A stretch of 64,000 bases of DNA from Oxyruncus cristatus (GCA_013399855.1 VXAY01005269.1:328405-392404); one strand, 5' to 3'. Shown: positions 1 through 14,115, counted from the first letter of the stretch. Translations and numbers: made by a program. Notes: generated from the sequence alone by a model not told the origin.

Positions 1-2761
1 AACCTGAATAAAATAACTTAATATTCAGGCCAATGTGCCGAAAAAATAATTCATAACTCAAGAACTTCTAAATTATTATGGAAGTGTTCAATCTACAGAC
101 AAACAAATACCAAAATATACAAGACTAATAGGTTTGTATCACTCATTGCAACTTTCCTAAGGTAAGTTCAAAGATAATCAAATGTGTTGTCTTCCAGCCC
201 ATAGATTTCTAACAAATTATTCTAAAGATGTCATTTTTCTTACTTTATATTTTAAGATCTAGCTAGTTGTCACTGAAGATCATGGAATTAAATCCTGTGT
301 TTGTTATTTGAGTAACACTGAAGTCCTAATGATAGAAATTTCACCCCCAATACTTGTTTTTGGAAATATTTTGTGGTGCTTTACATGCACAAGTAATAGC
401 AAGTGATATTAAAGATTTCAAGGTATGAAAATAAATTAAAGAAGTAAATAAACTTTTAACAAGAATATTTTAAGATATTGGGTTTCTTTAAATTTTGCTT
501 TATGTAATAGGTAAATTTTAATTATCACTTAGTAAATATTACTGAAGAATTTGATGACATGTGTAATTATTGAACATCATGTTTCTTGATCCTTTAGTAT
601 TACAAGAAATTTTTCAGTAAATTATTTAAATATGTCCCTTAGCGTACTAATTTGGGATTACAGGTGCATCTCTCATAATTATGTTTGAACTTCAAGCTCA
701 ATAAAAACAGAAAATAGGAGTCTTGATTGCATTTTCCTGATACTGATGCTTTACTATTGTATACAAAAAGTTCAGTAAAATTTGGCTTACAAGCCTTATT
801 AGGAATCTGCTGATGTTAAGAGAAAAATTGCCTCTTATAGCTGGTGCTGGATTTGTATTTAGAAGTAAATTGTTTTCTTCTATGAATGTTAAAGTAACCA
901 ATAGTATTCTGGGTTTATTTTGATCTAAATGTCAATAGAGTTTGGCCACCTTAAGTTTTTCATAAAATCATGGTATGCTTGGTAGGCTCCAGTGTATTCC
1001 TGGTCATAATGATATTCAGACACTACTGCACATCACCTCTATCTTTTCTGTCATTTTGGTGTTCCATATTCTGCTTCATGAAATTCATAACAATTATAAT
1101 TTGGAAAAAACCCCCCACAGTAGTCTTTACATCACATAATTGTATCAAACAATAGGAAACCCACAGGTAAATTAATTTGATAGCTACAGATGCATTTAGT
1201 ATGTATGTCTTGCAGTGCAACACTGTCATTATGCACTGCAAGCATATGATTTTAATTCTTTTGGCAGTGTGGGGATTTAGTTTTGTGTTGACAGGGGGAG
1301 CAGCATGTTAGTGCATGAATGGTAATGATACTTATTCCCTAGTTAGGCAAACAAAAATGACAGGCTAAGTCAAGCACTGCACTGAATCAGAATGCATTTT
1401 TAAAGCGCATTGTTTGGTAAATGCGAAAAGTCTGTTTTAACATACCAATCATTTCTTGAAAGACTTTAATTAAATTTAACCAAAATGTGGGTAACTGAAG
1501 GAAAGTCTTGAGAGCAAATTGATCATTTGCTAACTCTCAAGTGTCTTTCAAATACTGAAATCTTAGCAGTCTAAGTCATAGTATATTATCCCTCAAGTAA
1601 TTAAAGAGTAACATAGCTGAAGTTGTTGGAATTTCACAGATGTAGAACCCTTGTGACAGTTCAGACTGAAAAGCAGACCTATCTTTCTCTATTTTGGTTT
1701 ATTTATTCTGTCCCTCCCTTCCCAATCATGAATAATATATCCCTGTTTGGGGTTTAGGCATATCAACCTGAGTTTTCCATTAAAATAGTTCATTATTTTT
1801 CTCTTTAAATTTATGAATATTTATCAAGGGATTGTGGGTTAGTTGATAGTATTTCCTCTTAATACATACACATGATTCCACATGCACATATGTCTGAAAA
1901 ATGAGAGGTATCTGTCTTGGGACGAGACTCTCTAAGCTCCTGCTAGCAAGCTATAAGATAAACATTCCTTAAAAAGCAGTAGGCAAAAAATAGTCTTTCC
2001 TCCCTCAATGTCAAATTTAGACAAATTCCTCCCATAAAACTTTTTTTTCCACTTCAAGATAAGGAAACATACAAGCAAAAAAAAACTTGTACAAGAAGTT
2101 CATATATTATCTGGAAAGGGTCTCCCTGATAACTGAAAAAGACTGTTAAGTGCTAGAGCTGTTAAGCTGAAGATGAAAGTCTGAGGCACAAAACCTTCAA
2201 AGAGAGAGAGAGAAAAGACAAACGATACCCATGTAGCCTGGAATGTCCCTCAACTGTACTTTTAAGGATTCCCTTACAAAATTATACAGAAGAAATTAGT
2301 TTGAGTGTTGATAAAGGTCAACATTAGCTTATTGAGAGCATAGAGAGATTCTTTTTTTATGACATTGCTGTGTCTGTTCAGACTCCAGAGTAGTCTGAGT
2401 GGCACCATAACATAACACATTTGAAATTTTTCCAAATTTTGATGTTTGTCACAGTCAAGTGGTTGTTTTAATGTGCTGGCATCTATCTCAGAGTTGGTTA
2501 CCATAAAGTATTCCTTGAGGATGCAGTGAGGCAGCTGTACCAAGCCATGAAGAACCATCGTATGAAGGTGATTGTGGACTATGAGACTTGATTTCATTCC
2601 AGAGTAACAAGTAGATTCTTGTTTGCAGGCAGTTGGGACTTTGTTTTTAAATATATGTCCAGTTGTGCCTTCTTATCATACTAAAGTATTAAGGAAGTGT
2701 TACGTCAAGTGCTGTAGAATTTAGACTGTAATTCATGTTTTACTTTTGCGTTCCTCTACAG
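1..2761 (+). other. KCNH8: KCNH8 intron 1, 3' end
   Basis: Intronic sequence upstream of exon 2, ending in a good pyrimidine tract and CTACAG acceptor at 2760-2761. It is AT-rich and has no recognisable gene or repeat family. Two items are reported as findings: a joined acceptor/donor motif at 160-167, and a 39-codon open string ending in TGA at 2472-2591. The open reading on the other strand over 2274-2597 looks like a chance frame. Exon 1, which should carry the start codon and the first 25 or so residues, is not in this window. Confidence 0.85.
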
Positions 2762-2995
2762 ATAGTAACTTCATCCTTGCAAATGCTCAGGTGGCTAAGG
2801 GATTCCCCATAGTTTACTGCTCGGATGGCTTCTGTGAGCTTGCTGGATTTGCACGGACTGAAGTCATGCAGAAGAGCTGCAGCTGTAAATTTTTACTTGG
2901 TGCTGAAACAAATGAGCAGATGATTCTTCAAATTGAGAAATCATTGGAGGAAAAGATAGAATTCAAGGGAGAAATCATGTTCTATAAGAAGAATG
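2762..2995 (+). CDS. KCNH8: KCNH8 exon 2: N-terminal PAS (eag) domain, first part
   Basis: This 234-nt internal exon of the ELK1/Kv12.1 potassium channel is phase 1 at both ends: the first codon takes one base from exon 1 and the last base opens a Gly codon finished by exon 3. It encodes [14 protein letters not shown], then [14 protein letters not shown], the PAS core strand and helix that mark EAG/ELK/ERG channels, and ends in EIMFYKKNG. The cytosolic eag domain packs against the C-terminal cyclic-nucleotide-binding homology domain and tunes gating. The acceptor is TTCCTCTACAG and the donor is G|GTAAGT, a full consensus. By family comparison it covers about residues 26-103. The ELK1 assignment rests on near identity to remembered mammalian KCNH8; KCNH3 and KCNH4 are the nearest alternatives. 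Confidence 0.95.
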
Positions 2996-5900
2996 GTAAG
3001 TCCTTCTTTCCTGTTTTGTTAGTCTTAAAGAATAAAACTCAGTATTAATACATATATAATATTTATTTCTATGTAATTATTGTGTGTCTATCATTAGACC
3101 TACAAGAATAGATTTCAAAAAATACAGCTGAGTACACATTGAGACTATGTTTATATTAGTGTTACTGCTTTTATGTAAGTATATTACAAGCTACAAAGCT
3201 GCACAGAAGAAATTCAGGTTCCTAAACTGCATGGTGAGACACTGTTACCTGCATTCAACATGCACTCACATTGCATTTTCTCCTTTTTCTTATATTGAAG
3301 TTCTTACCTCTTATTGCTGAAGCTGCCACCAAAATATTCATGTTCACCATAAGGTAGACAGGCTTTGTAAAATTTTCAGTCCCATCAGTAAAATGCTCAG
3401 ATGTTTGAATGGTCCCAGTAAGCAATTCCATAGACTACAGTATATTTTACGTTGCTCCACCAAAGCTTTTGCTTCGGTGACAAGGCCTTTGCAAGGTCAG
3501 TGTCATAGTCAAGATGCATAAGCCATTAAAGACAGCAGCCCATGATGCACACTTACTAGATTCTTTCATTTATACCAAGTTCCTTCAATGTACTTATTAC
3601 ATATATTCATATTTTCATATTTGTGTGGTCTTCAAACAGGTGAGACAAAATGTGAGACACTGACAGAACTTCAAGCACCCCAGTGTCATAGGAGCCTTCA
3701 GCTGTGCTTAATGATCCATGGGTTCAATTAATCCACAGGTGTTGAGTATCATCTTCTGCTTTGTTATAGGGTGAGAGCTTCTAGGCATATGTTTAGACCA
3801 TGTTTTACTCACAAATTCTATTTTCTTTACTAATGAAATATTTTCCCTTCAAATATCATTACTATTATATTAAACACTTTAAAAAGTCATTTTCTAAAAG
3901 TATTAACAACGTAGTGATAAGAAGACAGCGATGTAGAGTGTTTGGAGAAGGCAGCTTCACTTTCTCTAACACAGAAACGAGAAATATTGCTTAGTTGACT
4001 TGTGTTTGTGACTGCTGCTCTTCATAGTATGAAAGTTTGAAGCTACTCTGGAAGATCCTGCTGAATGCTTCCTCATCTTGTCTTTTTGGGGAGACTTGGG
4101 GGTGGGGAAGGGTGTTTGTTGTTGGGTTTTTTTAGCATAGTTCCTTGAAATTGTTTGACAAAGGTTATTCAAGAAAGTAAATCCACTTTGTAAAACACAC
4201 CTGAATCTAGGGGGGAAATGGTCTTACTCCAGAAGGATAAAAGCTGCTTTTCTCCAGTATTGTATAGTGATAACTTTGGTGAGAAGAGTTTTCAATGTTT
4301 GTAAATTAAAGAAGTAAAGCTAACACATTCATTTCACTGTCTTTTTCCTGAATGATAAATTGTGATTCCTTTACATTATGAAGGGGTGCTTCAAACCTAT
4401 AATATATATGATTAATACAGGCAGAAAGAGATTGCAGGTCAATTTGCTTATCAGTGAACTAGCTGAATCATAGATAAATAGATAAATTGTTGAGGCTAAA
4501 AGAATTCCCACAATCCATCCTACTTATATCCTTGTGTATAATTTGACTGGAAGCCATTCCAATACATTTTCTGAATAGGAATAAATTTCCCAGACTGCCT
4601 ATTATATTTTTCATTTTCATATATTTCAGTACCACTGGGAAACAGAAATGAATAGGTATTAAAATAACATGAGACTGTTTTCATAAAAAAGCAAAATTTA
4701 TCTTAAATAATAGTCTCAGTTTTTCAACAGAACTACAAAATGCAGGCTCCAAATTTGGTAAATCATCCATTTTAGCTAAATGTTTTGTGTTTGGGTTGCT
4801 GGGGGTTTTATTCGGAAGAAAAATTGAATTTCTGAAGCTGTTAAACTTATTCAACTCCATCAGAAAAGACAGAGGAAAAAGAAAAAGAAGGCATCTCTGT
4901 TGCAGAAAAAGGTTTTAAGTATATTTTAAGACATAAGAATTTTGGGGATAATATCCCAAAAATGACTGTATGGATAAATTCTGGCTTACCCTTATTGAAA
5001 ATAATTGTCAGTTGGGCTGGTGCCTACTGTAATTCCAGGAACATAGATGGGAGACAAGTAACTAGCAGTGTCTAGTTATCATAGGGTCACATTTCAATGT
5101 CCTGGTAAGATTTCAGGATGTCAGAGCTTTATATCTGGCTTTAGTCTGCTATTTAGTACAGTCTTGCTCTGTAGGCCTAACTACAAGACCAAATTAACTC
5201 TTCCAGGGCTAACTTCAGGGATAGAAGTTCAACTTCAGGGATAATTCTGAGTTCATGGAATAGACTGATGTCCCTCAGAATACTTCTTAAAGCTTAATAA
5301 TTAGTACTACATTATGATAAGGAAGTACTGAGAGGGAAGTGGATGTGTGAACACAATAACTTATTCTTCATTTCTTCTGGATTTGATCTAAAATGTAGAT
5401 CATATGTGCCTCATTTTTTGGGACAGAAATTCAAGCTTACAAAACTGAATTGGCATTGATTCCTTAATTGCCAAAGTTTTCAATATTTTGAGTTTGATTT
5501 AAACTTAGTTTAAAGCTGATTCAGTTTTTATCATTAAATTAGACTGTTAATTCTAAACAAGCAGTGATTCAAGCTCTTACTATTTGATCTGAATTTAATA
5601 AGCTTGAATATGGGGCCTTTCACTGTTAGCTAACCATCATTTAATAATTCACACAGCACCTCTGCTCAGTAATTGTTAGTTAAAGGAATGATTGGTATAA
5701 CTAAAGCAACCCCAGTGATCCACATGCAATTTTATAGAAATTCCAGACTGCTCTGAGCTGACACTGCAGCAAGAGTGGCGTTCAAGGAGTTGGGTAGGAA
5801 GCTGAGTAAAATGGGTTACCTGTGTGCAGGATGAACTGTAGTATTTTGTCATTTGGGTTTGGATCTCAACAGGATCTTAAGCAGTTGTACTCTAACCAGT

Positions 5901-8065
5901 CCTGCTGGAACGACTAGAAGTGGGTAGGAATTTTTTTCTATGTGTGTTCTCCTCTTGGCATTTTAATGAATTCTTAGAATAAGATAAACTGGTTGCTCAT
6001 CCTGGATATTTTCTGCCGGGTTAGCACAGAAAAGTTTTAGAACTATTGCAGCAGAAACAGCAGCTTCAGAGAGAGATGTCTTTTGAAAATTGGAGTCAAA
6101 ATTCACTTTTCAGAATTTATTTTAGTTCCCCAGTCAGTTTCTTGCTTTTTATTTGACAGAGCTGTATTAGTTTCTTGAAGAAAAACAGAAGAGGAAAATA
6201 TTAAAAAACAAGGAATTTTATGATTGTTGTCTTCTTCAGAAAGTCTTAAAATTATATTGCTTAGGAGAGGATTTTTTATCTTTTTTTTTTTTTTCTGTTA
6301 CTATTTCTACATTTTCTTTGAAACATCTGCAACAAATAAGGTTGTTAATTATGAAAATGGAAATGCAAATTAACCTTTTGGAATTCAAGTGAATTGTGAG
6401 AAAAACGCTAACTCCCTGAATCTCTTTTTTAAGAGCAATCTAAAAGCAGCTGGGCACTATGCTGAGGAACTACACTTAGACAAACCCTTCTTTTCTTCCC
6501 TACTGGACCACTTCAGAAGTTTATCACTAGCAAGTGAAGGTAGTCAAATGAGGTCCTCACATTCCCTCTTAACTGAAATACAATTAAGGAACAGTGTGGA
6601 TTTATTCCTTTTCTGTTACAGCCTAACATAATTCTACAGTAAGCCCTGTAATCACTGCCTTAGTCCAGCCTAAGCTCTCTATCTTCAGCTTCTGAGAAGG
6701 TCATACCTTGGGTCCCTTATGACCAATCAGACTAATTTTCTATGTCTCAAAATTAAGTTTGTATTGTTTTAAATGAGGTTTGTGCTTACAAATAACCTTT
6801 TAAAACCTGCAGTAGTCCCACAACCTTCCTTCATTGAAAGGAAATTGGCCTCTTCCTGTGCACGTGTAAGTTGTGTAAACACAATGTAATCAGTAATGGC
6901 CACTTCTGATTTATGGAAGTTTGAGAGAATTCACCGTGCTGTCCATTGTATCTGTGTACCCCAGAAAAAGGGCTGTTTACACAAGATTTTGTGGGAAATT
7001 AAAAATCCCTGCTGCAAGAGGACTGGAGCAAGTGGGTGTGTCTGGGACCATCAGCAAAGGTTGCCTTAGGAATTGTCTGCAAGTAGACTTTGCTTTATCT
7101 GTGATAAACCACAAGGTATTTTTCAGATGGGTGGAATATGAGTAGAGAAAAGGTGAAAGAGCCCCTTGCTGAGTTCCTGGATCCATCAGGCCAAAAGCCA
7201 TTTGAAGTCCAGGTGTGACAGTGTTCTCACACGGACAGCAATGACAGCCCTAGGCCATGAGACATCAGCTATGGCTTCTGCCATGGCTGCAGCTGAATAG
7301 TGTGGCTAGAGGATAGCAAAGGCTCCACATCATCATTTGTGTTTAATGCATTGCTCGTGTTAAGCAAACAGAAAGGTTTTTTTTAGGTGATGAGTTCAAT
7401 ATTTTTTAAAATTATAGAATATTTAATTAATTACAAAGAAATTGAATGAAAATTAATTTCTTTTGAAATGAAAGAAAATTGCGTTTTTTTTCAAGCATCT
7501 CTTCTCTACAGGAAGTATTTTTCTCATTGCGGAAATGGTATGTGTTCTTTCCAACAAGGTTAAAAACAGACTTTTAATGGTTGTCCAAAAATATCCTATA
7601 GCATTTTGAAACATGGGAGTTGTATGGTACCAGTTTAACATTAACTGACTCCCCGTTTTAACCATCTCCTGAAATGCCTTCAGGAAATGTTAAGCACAAC
7701 AGTTAGAGGAGTTTATTAGAATTTTCTAACTGTAAAAAAAATATTTCTGTAGAGAGACATCAGCTTTCTAGTGACATCTAGTTACTAATGTAGAGGAAGC
7801 CCCTTGACAAGTTGCTTGCCAGAGTAGTTCATAACAATGTGGCCTCAATGCTGCTTCACTGCTTTTCTGCCTTAAAAATTTGGCCTAAAAATAAGAAAGC
7901 TAAAAGACTTTTGTGGTAGGCTTGCTCACACTATCTAAATTACAGTACAAAATATAGGAGGAGGGGAATAAAAAGAGCAAGCAACACTGAAAAATTAATC
8001 TGAAGGTAGTAACTAATTGCAACTACCTGTGCCATAAAAAAAATTCGTAACTTTGTAAAATGAGA

Positions 8066-8162
8066 CTTTCTCTTTTTTTCTTCTTTCCTTTTTTCTTATT
8101 TTTTCCCCTTTTTCCCCCCCTTTTCCCTGCTTTCTTCACATTCTTTTTCTTTTCCCCCTTTC
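8066..8162 (+). repeat. Polypyrimidine tract, low complexity
   Basis: About 93 of 97 bases are C or T. The interruptions are A at 8098, G at 8129 and A at 8138 and 8140. Just downstream comes CATATAG, so the tract looks like an oversized 3' splice region with no exon behind it. Confidence 0.85.
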
Positions 8163-11100
8163 ATATAGTTCATTAAGCATCAGGAAGTTTCACTGATTCA
8201 GGGAAGTCTTCCTCTTTAAAAGGTAGTATAGGATATAGACAGAATATAGACAGAAGGCATGTCCTTGTTTTTCTCTTGTCCCTGTTCCCTCTTTCACAGA
8301 AGAGGGAATTTTTGGCTTCCTTTCTCTCCAAACACCTCACTTGATTGACCCATGGCTTCTGATGAAAGGTAATGTGTAGCCTTGAAGTGTCTTGATGTTT
8401 TAGAGACAGTCCCAGCTTTTGCAGCAGCAGACGAAAGTAGGGCAGATTTCTGATGCTCTGGAGAGCCCTGACCTTAACTCTACAGGGCCTTGGGTGAAGC
8501 AGTCAGCAAAAGCCTGAGAGAAGACAAAACAAGGGATGAATTTCATTTAGAGGGAAAAAACAAAACAGTAAGATCCCCTGTGTGCAATATGATCTAAACC
8601 ATCTGGGATCTTTTTCTATAATTTAATGAGACTTCAACTAGACTGCTGCTTACTGACAGTGCTGATATTTTGTTCTGATAGTCTTCACAGCGACATTGGC
8701 TAATAGCTTCTTTCAATAGCAACATGATGTATTAAAAGCATAATTCACTGAGAAAAGACTTGTTCTCCTAGAACCACACTGATAAGTAAATAAATCTGTC
8801 TGAAAGTTTATTACGTTTCTACAAAGTGATGTCCTTCATTGCTTACAGATGCTTACCAATTAGTGTTTCCACATGGGCACCCTGGGCTTCCAGCTGCACC
8901 GACTATAAATGGCTGTTAGTAATGCTGTATGCTCTTGTCTATTTTTTAAAAGATATTTCATTATGCTACTTTTTATACATCTGTTTTCAGGAAGAAAGGT
9001 AGGTATTTATTTTGCAGTGAGATGTTTGTACAACATCAGACCAGCCACTCTTCTCTTCAAGTTTGCTTGCAATTTCATGGCCACACTAAGTCTCCTGATA
9101 GGCTACCTTTTATTTTTATGAACTTTAAATCAAGCTTTAGCTAAAAGCTGACTTGTGTCGCCATGCTTCACCATGAGTTAGGCTGTTCTTTGGACAAAGA
9201 AAGTTCAAAGTACCGGTTTTCCTGATGACTACCTGCCTCCCTTCTGTTGACATTTCCTTATCTTGTCTGTGATTCCCAAATCCATGTACTGGATCATGAT
9301 GCAGACTGCTTGCCACCTCCTGTGCTGACAGTTACAATGGGCTCTTGCATTAGTTTTTTGGAAGAATGGTAGAAGGCTCACGTTAGCACTGTCTGTTAAA
9401 CCCTCTCGCTGCTTTGGCTAGGAAATTACAAAAGCAGTTTGACTTTATAGAGCAGTTAAATAATTAGAAGGTTAAAAGCTACTGTTTTCCAACTGGTGGG
9501 GTTACTATAATTTGTTTCATTGGGCAGGCTCAGAGTCTGCTTACAGCATGTTCTCAATCCACACATGGATTCAAGTGGAATTGGGAAGATTAATCCCCTC
9601 TACAAAGTTATATAATTGCTCAGTGTGTGTTTCAAAACCCTTCTGTACAAAAACCATGAACCTGAAGGATGGAATTATCAATCCAGATCCATGACTTGAC
9701 TCCTTCTCAAGTTTCAGCTCTAGCCCCTTCATGTCAGAAAGGTGCCAGTGGACTGCATATCCAGTACAGGTTATAGTTCTGGAACGATGACCTCAACAGA
9801 AAATCCTTAAACTTGCTGAAAACTGCTGATTAATATTAGCAGATAAAACTGAAATAATAGAAAGGGACTATAGAGGCACTGAAATTCTCACTAAACAAAA
9901 TATTCTCTGACCTAACCTTGTGAAAAAAGCAGTGGAAAATAAATGATCAGTTTCTAAAATGGAGCCCTGCAATGTAAGTGGATGAGTAACCAGCAGAATC
10001 CCCTCTTTCTCCATATTCTCTCTTTTGAAATCTATATGAATAAGCATCAGGCTGCAGCTACATGTTGGCTCTGGAAGTCCAAAAGCAATAAGGACCATAG
10101 GTTATAAACACAGTTTTAACAACAGATTTCAAAAATACAATATCAAGGGAAAGCAAATCTGGCTTATTTGGGGATTGCTTAACTGAAAGCAATGAAGTAA
10201 AGACTAGACTGCTCAAGAAGGACTGAGCCTAACTATTTCTGAAACAGCCCATACAAAGATATTGAGGAAACTCTATTTTGGTTTGTTTTATGCTGCTTTT
10301 GTTTGGTTTTGTTGGATTATTTTTCATTTTAGCTACAAATACTGTATATTTGTTTATATAAATAGACTGTCTCAATTAGTACTTTCCCAGGAGTTAGTTG
10401 ACAAATGCTGAATACTTTGTTCTACTATAACTGTGACAAAGTAATGATCATTGGAGGTGGAGGGAAAGTAAGTTGCAGACTGATAATATTTCTGAGTCTG
10501 CTCTGAAGCTTTTTGCATTCAAACAGAATGTATTTCACTGACTTAACAGAGCTTTTAGATAATCCTGTGTATTTTGCTAATTGTTAAAACTGCAACCTGG
10601 TAAATATATTACATCAGGGAAGTATTTATCTCCTTAAATGCAGTTTTATTTTCTAATCTGGATGGACATAGGAAAAGGAAATGAGAGCAGACCAAAAAAA
10701 AGTAGTACACGTGAGGTTAATGTACGCAATATGGCATTAACAGGCATTGCTTAGTTCTTTGCTTTTGCTCACTGAAAACTCTGTGTAACTAGAGGATTTT
10801 GAAATGGTTTCATTAAGTAGAAAAGATAGTGGAGCAAGCCAAGGAGCTAGACAAGAAAGCTGAGTAAGCAAAACTGAAATGTAGATGTGCTGAAGGTCAT
10901 AAATTATATTGCATAAAACGTGTACTACGGACTACAGCTGTTACATAGAAAAAATGTAAAGAACACTAAGGTTGGAAAAGGCAAGCACTCAAACCAGGAC
11001 CTACCATAATACAGGTAGTCTGTGTTCATATAGTGATAAATGGAAACTTTGAGGTGGTGAATTAAGCCTCTCTCTGCTCAACACTGGCAGTTTGCAGGGG

Positions 11101-11195
11101 AGGCAAGGATAAGAAAATGCTCTGCTGAAAAGCATCTCCTCTTAAAACATCATTTTCCTCTCTTCCTCTCTCCACATGGGAGTGAGGACATGATG

Positions 11196-11221
11196 AGCAT
11201 GTCCAAAAAGTTGGACATGCT
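11196..11221. repeat. Perfect 11-bp inverted repeat (hairpin)
   Basis: The arms are AGCATGTCCAA and TTGGACATGCT with a 4-nt AAAG loop. This is a short, perfectly paired hairpin in intron 2. No tRNA or known miRNA framework surrounds it. Confidence 0.85.
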
Positions 11222-13949
11222 AGGCAATATGAGGCATGTGGCATATGAGGCACTGAGTTACCTGGCAGTAGAAGAAATGGAGCATAGGTTGAAGTTGGGT
11301 ACAGAAAAGAAGGCTGGGAAGACATAGAGGAGGGGATTTGCACATCTCTAATAGATTTTAATAATTGTACATGGTGTTCCATAGGCTACATAGAGGGTTG
11401 CAAAGCTATTTGTAACAAGTTTTAAATCAACTCCACAAGATTAATACTTTCCTTCTTATTCATACTGAAATAAATTTTTTACTTTGTTATTAAAGTATTT
11501 TACTATCTCCTTTTATCTACCAAATTATTGGGATACAACTATATTCTGGTTTAAGATGTAAATATATTTTTAGTGGATCCATTTTAGATTCATTAATAGA
11601 TTATAAATCCATTTTGGAATGGCTTTATAGTGACTTAAAACTTGTAGGGAGACTTACTTCCAGGATATAAGCATGATCTGGTGGCCACATAGAACTTGGG
11701 GAAACAAGTTCTCGAGCCTTCTTTACTACTCCTAAGAAAATGTTAGCACAACCGTCTGTTCCCATATAAGTTAGTTGCACACTAGCCCATATGTGTTCTT
11801 AGTTTTGCAATAATTTCAGATCAAAGAATGTCACCAGGGTATAGCACAAAGGCTGGCACCTGCAACAGCAGAATTCAAGGAAAAAAATTACAGATTTTGT
11901 TAACACATACATTTGATTTCTGCAGACATGATGAAGAAGAATTTGCTTAAAGCAGCAGAACCTTACATTAGCTGGGAATCTTTGGCTAAGCCAATGAAAG
12001 AGAGAGTTTGGTTTCCTCAGGCAAAGTCTGGCATCCTGGTCTGTCAGTCTTGAAGTGCACACTTTCTGCCATGGAAAAGAAGAAAAAATCACGCTAAAAC
12101 TTCTTTGGCATTATGATGATTCACAGCTCTGCCAATGAGACAGTGTTGTAATGGCACAGATTTAACATCAACACTGTTGACAAGTTATTACAGCTATCTA
12201 CACAAAAATATTTTTGTCTTCTACATAACAAATCTCTGGAAATAGGTTGGTGTGATTTAATAATTTTCTTTAAGGCTTGACTTGCATCTACTTAAAAGAG
12301 CATTTAGTTTACTGTCTCCTACTGAAACATAAAGAAAGATTCCAGATTTATGATGTCTTGTGCAGCCTAATTCTGCACTCTTATGCATATATATCTGATG
12401 ATAAATGTTCCTTGAAGAGCTATTGTTTTCTGCCACATGACTTGTATATCTAATATGCAAAATATTTGAACTTCCTTCCTTCAAATACTCTGGTTCACAG
12501 TCTAGGAAACATTTTGTTTAGTTAGTCTACCAGGTTATATGCAGGTGCAGAGCTTCACTAAAGAGCTCTGCAATTTAATCCCTCTTTCTTTCACCACAGA
12601 GAAGTAGAAATAGATCACAGAAATTTGTGCATTTGTTATTTCCGGTCCCTGAGTGATGGAAGGGACAGGACAAGCTGGATCAGTGTCCGTCTGGAGAGTA
12701 GTGTGGCGAGAAAAGTCCTGAGTAATTGATGGTTTGCAATTGGATATAACATATGGCCAAAAAAAAAGGGAACCTTAAGCTTTTTTTCCTGGACAAAACT
12801 ACTTGCAGACTGTCAAGAGCAAAAGGATACCATAGCTTTGCATGACTATCACTCATTCCCAGTAATTCATGGGAATACGTATGGCTAAGAAAGAGCTCAC
12901 TAGTCAAAATTTTGAGAAGATGGGTGCAGAATTTCATTATCTTGTTAAAGAATTATATAAACTTGCTGTCCATAACCCCATTCCATTTCTATATTGCAAT
13001 ACCTGTGCAATATTTCTCTGTAATACCCAAATATCTACCGAGATTTTTCCATTCTGAGTATTTCTCTGGGCTCTGTCTGGGGTGGGCATGACTGAAGATT
13101 GAGTGTTTTCATATGGTGAGTGCACATATCTCATCAGTAGAGATAATGGTCTCAGTTTGTTCCTTGGTTTAAGCAGGTTTTATTTCCTAGTGAGCGGAAT
13201 GTTTGGCTCTAAAGGCTATTGGCATTCTAATGGCAGGGTTTTGTATAAAACCTCCCTTTTAAATTCCTTGGTCTGTTGACCTTTGTTTTGATTTCAGTCT
13301 GAGGACAGACTTCTAGCTGTCAAAGCAAGGAAGGGTAGAAAGGGTGGTTGAGAGAGTGAACATAAAGCACTCTCTTTTTTTTATGTATATATAAAAGGTG
13401 GACTATAGCCAAATTGCCTTGTGATAAGATTATGCTTCATTTGGTCTCTTTTCTCCTTCCCTGTGATGTGCTTATATAAGCCTTGAGGTTATTAAAACAT
13501 ATTTTGACCCTTCACTTCATAATGCAAGAGAAAGATTAGACTCTTTCTCCAAGAGTGGTGGCCTGAAGCAATAAAGAGAGTCTGTATATAAATAAACCTC
13601 CAAGAGAAAGACTCTTGACAATACAGAAAACCTTTGTGTGCACCATCTGAAGCAGGGACGGAATTTCTGTCTCACAGATGAGTGCATTCAAAAGAACTGC
13701 AACAAAACACGGTACTACTTTTTTTGATGAGAAAGTTCTGCTTTTGGCTTATTGAATTATATATTGCTGGCTTTCAGTAAAAGCTAAGTAATAGATTCCA
13801 TTGGATCAGTATATTTTTCCAAGAATGCTCCTCAATAATGAAAGCACACTACTGTTTTTGACAGAATGCAACAATATATTGACCTAGTCCTGACCTAAAA
13901 CAGATCACCTCTAATCCTGAAGAGTACCTCATATTCATTTCCTCCTTTC

Positions 13950-14115
13950 AGAGTAAAGGCAGGGTAAAAAAAAAAAAAAAAAAAAGAAGCCAAACCAACA
14001 AACCCCGTTTAGGNNNNNNNNNNNNNNNNNNNNNNNNNNNNNNNNNNNNNNNGAGGTAAAAAAAAAAAAAAAAAAAGGAAGCCAAACCAACAAGCTCAGT
14101 TTAGGACTCTAAAAA
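13950..14115. repeat. Near-duplicate poly-A segments flanking an assembly gap
   Basis: Both sides of the gap show GGTAAAA followed by a long A run, then AGCCAAACCAACAA, then CAGTTTAGG or CCGTTTAGG. The copies differ by a few substitutions after the A run. Either a local tandem duplication exists, or the assembler placed two noisy readings of one locus side by side. Confidence 0.75.
14014..14052. other. Assembly gap, 39 N
   Basis: Thirty-nine consecutive N between the two near-identical poly-A flanks. The real missing length is unknown and may be zero or negative. Confidence 0.98.

Noticed and set aside
2274..2597. 107-codon minus-strand frame next to exon 2
   Set aside because: No known domain, and the stretch is intron 1 of a gene on the other strand. 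Treated as chance.
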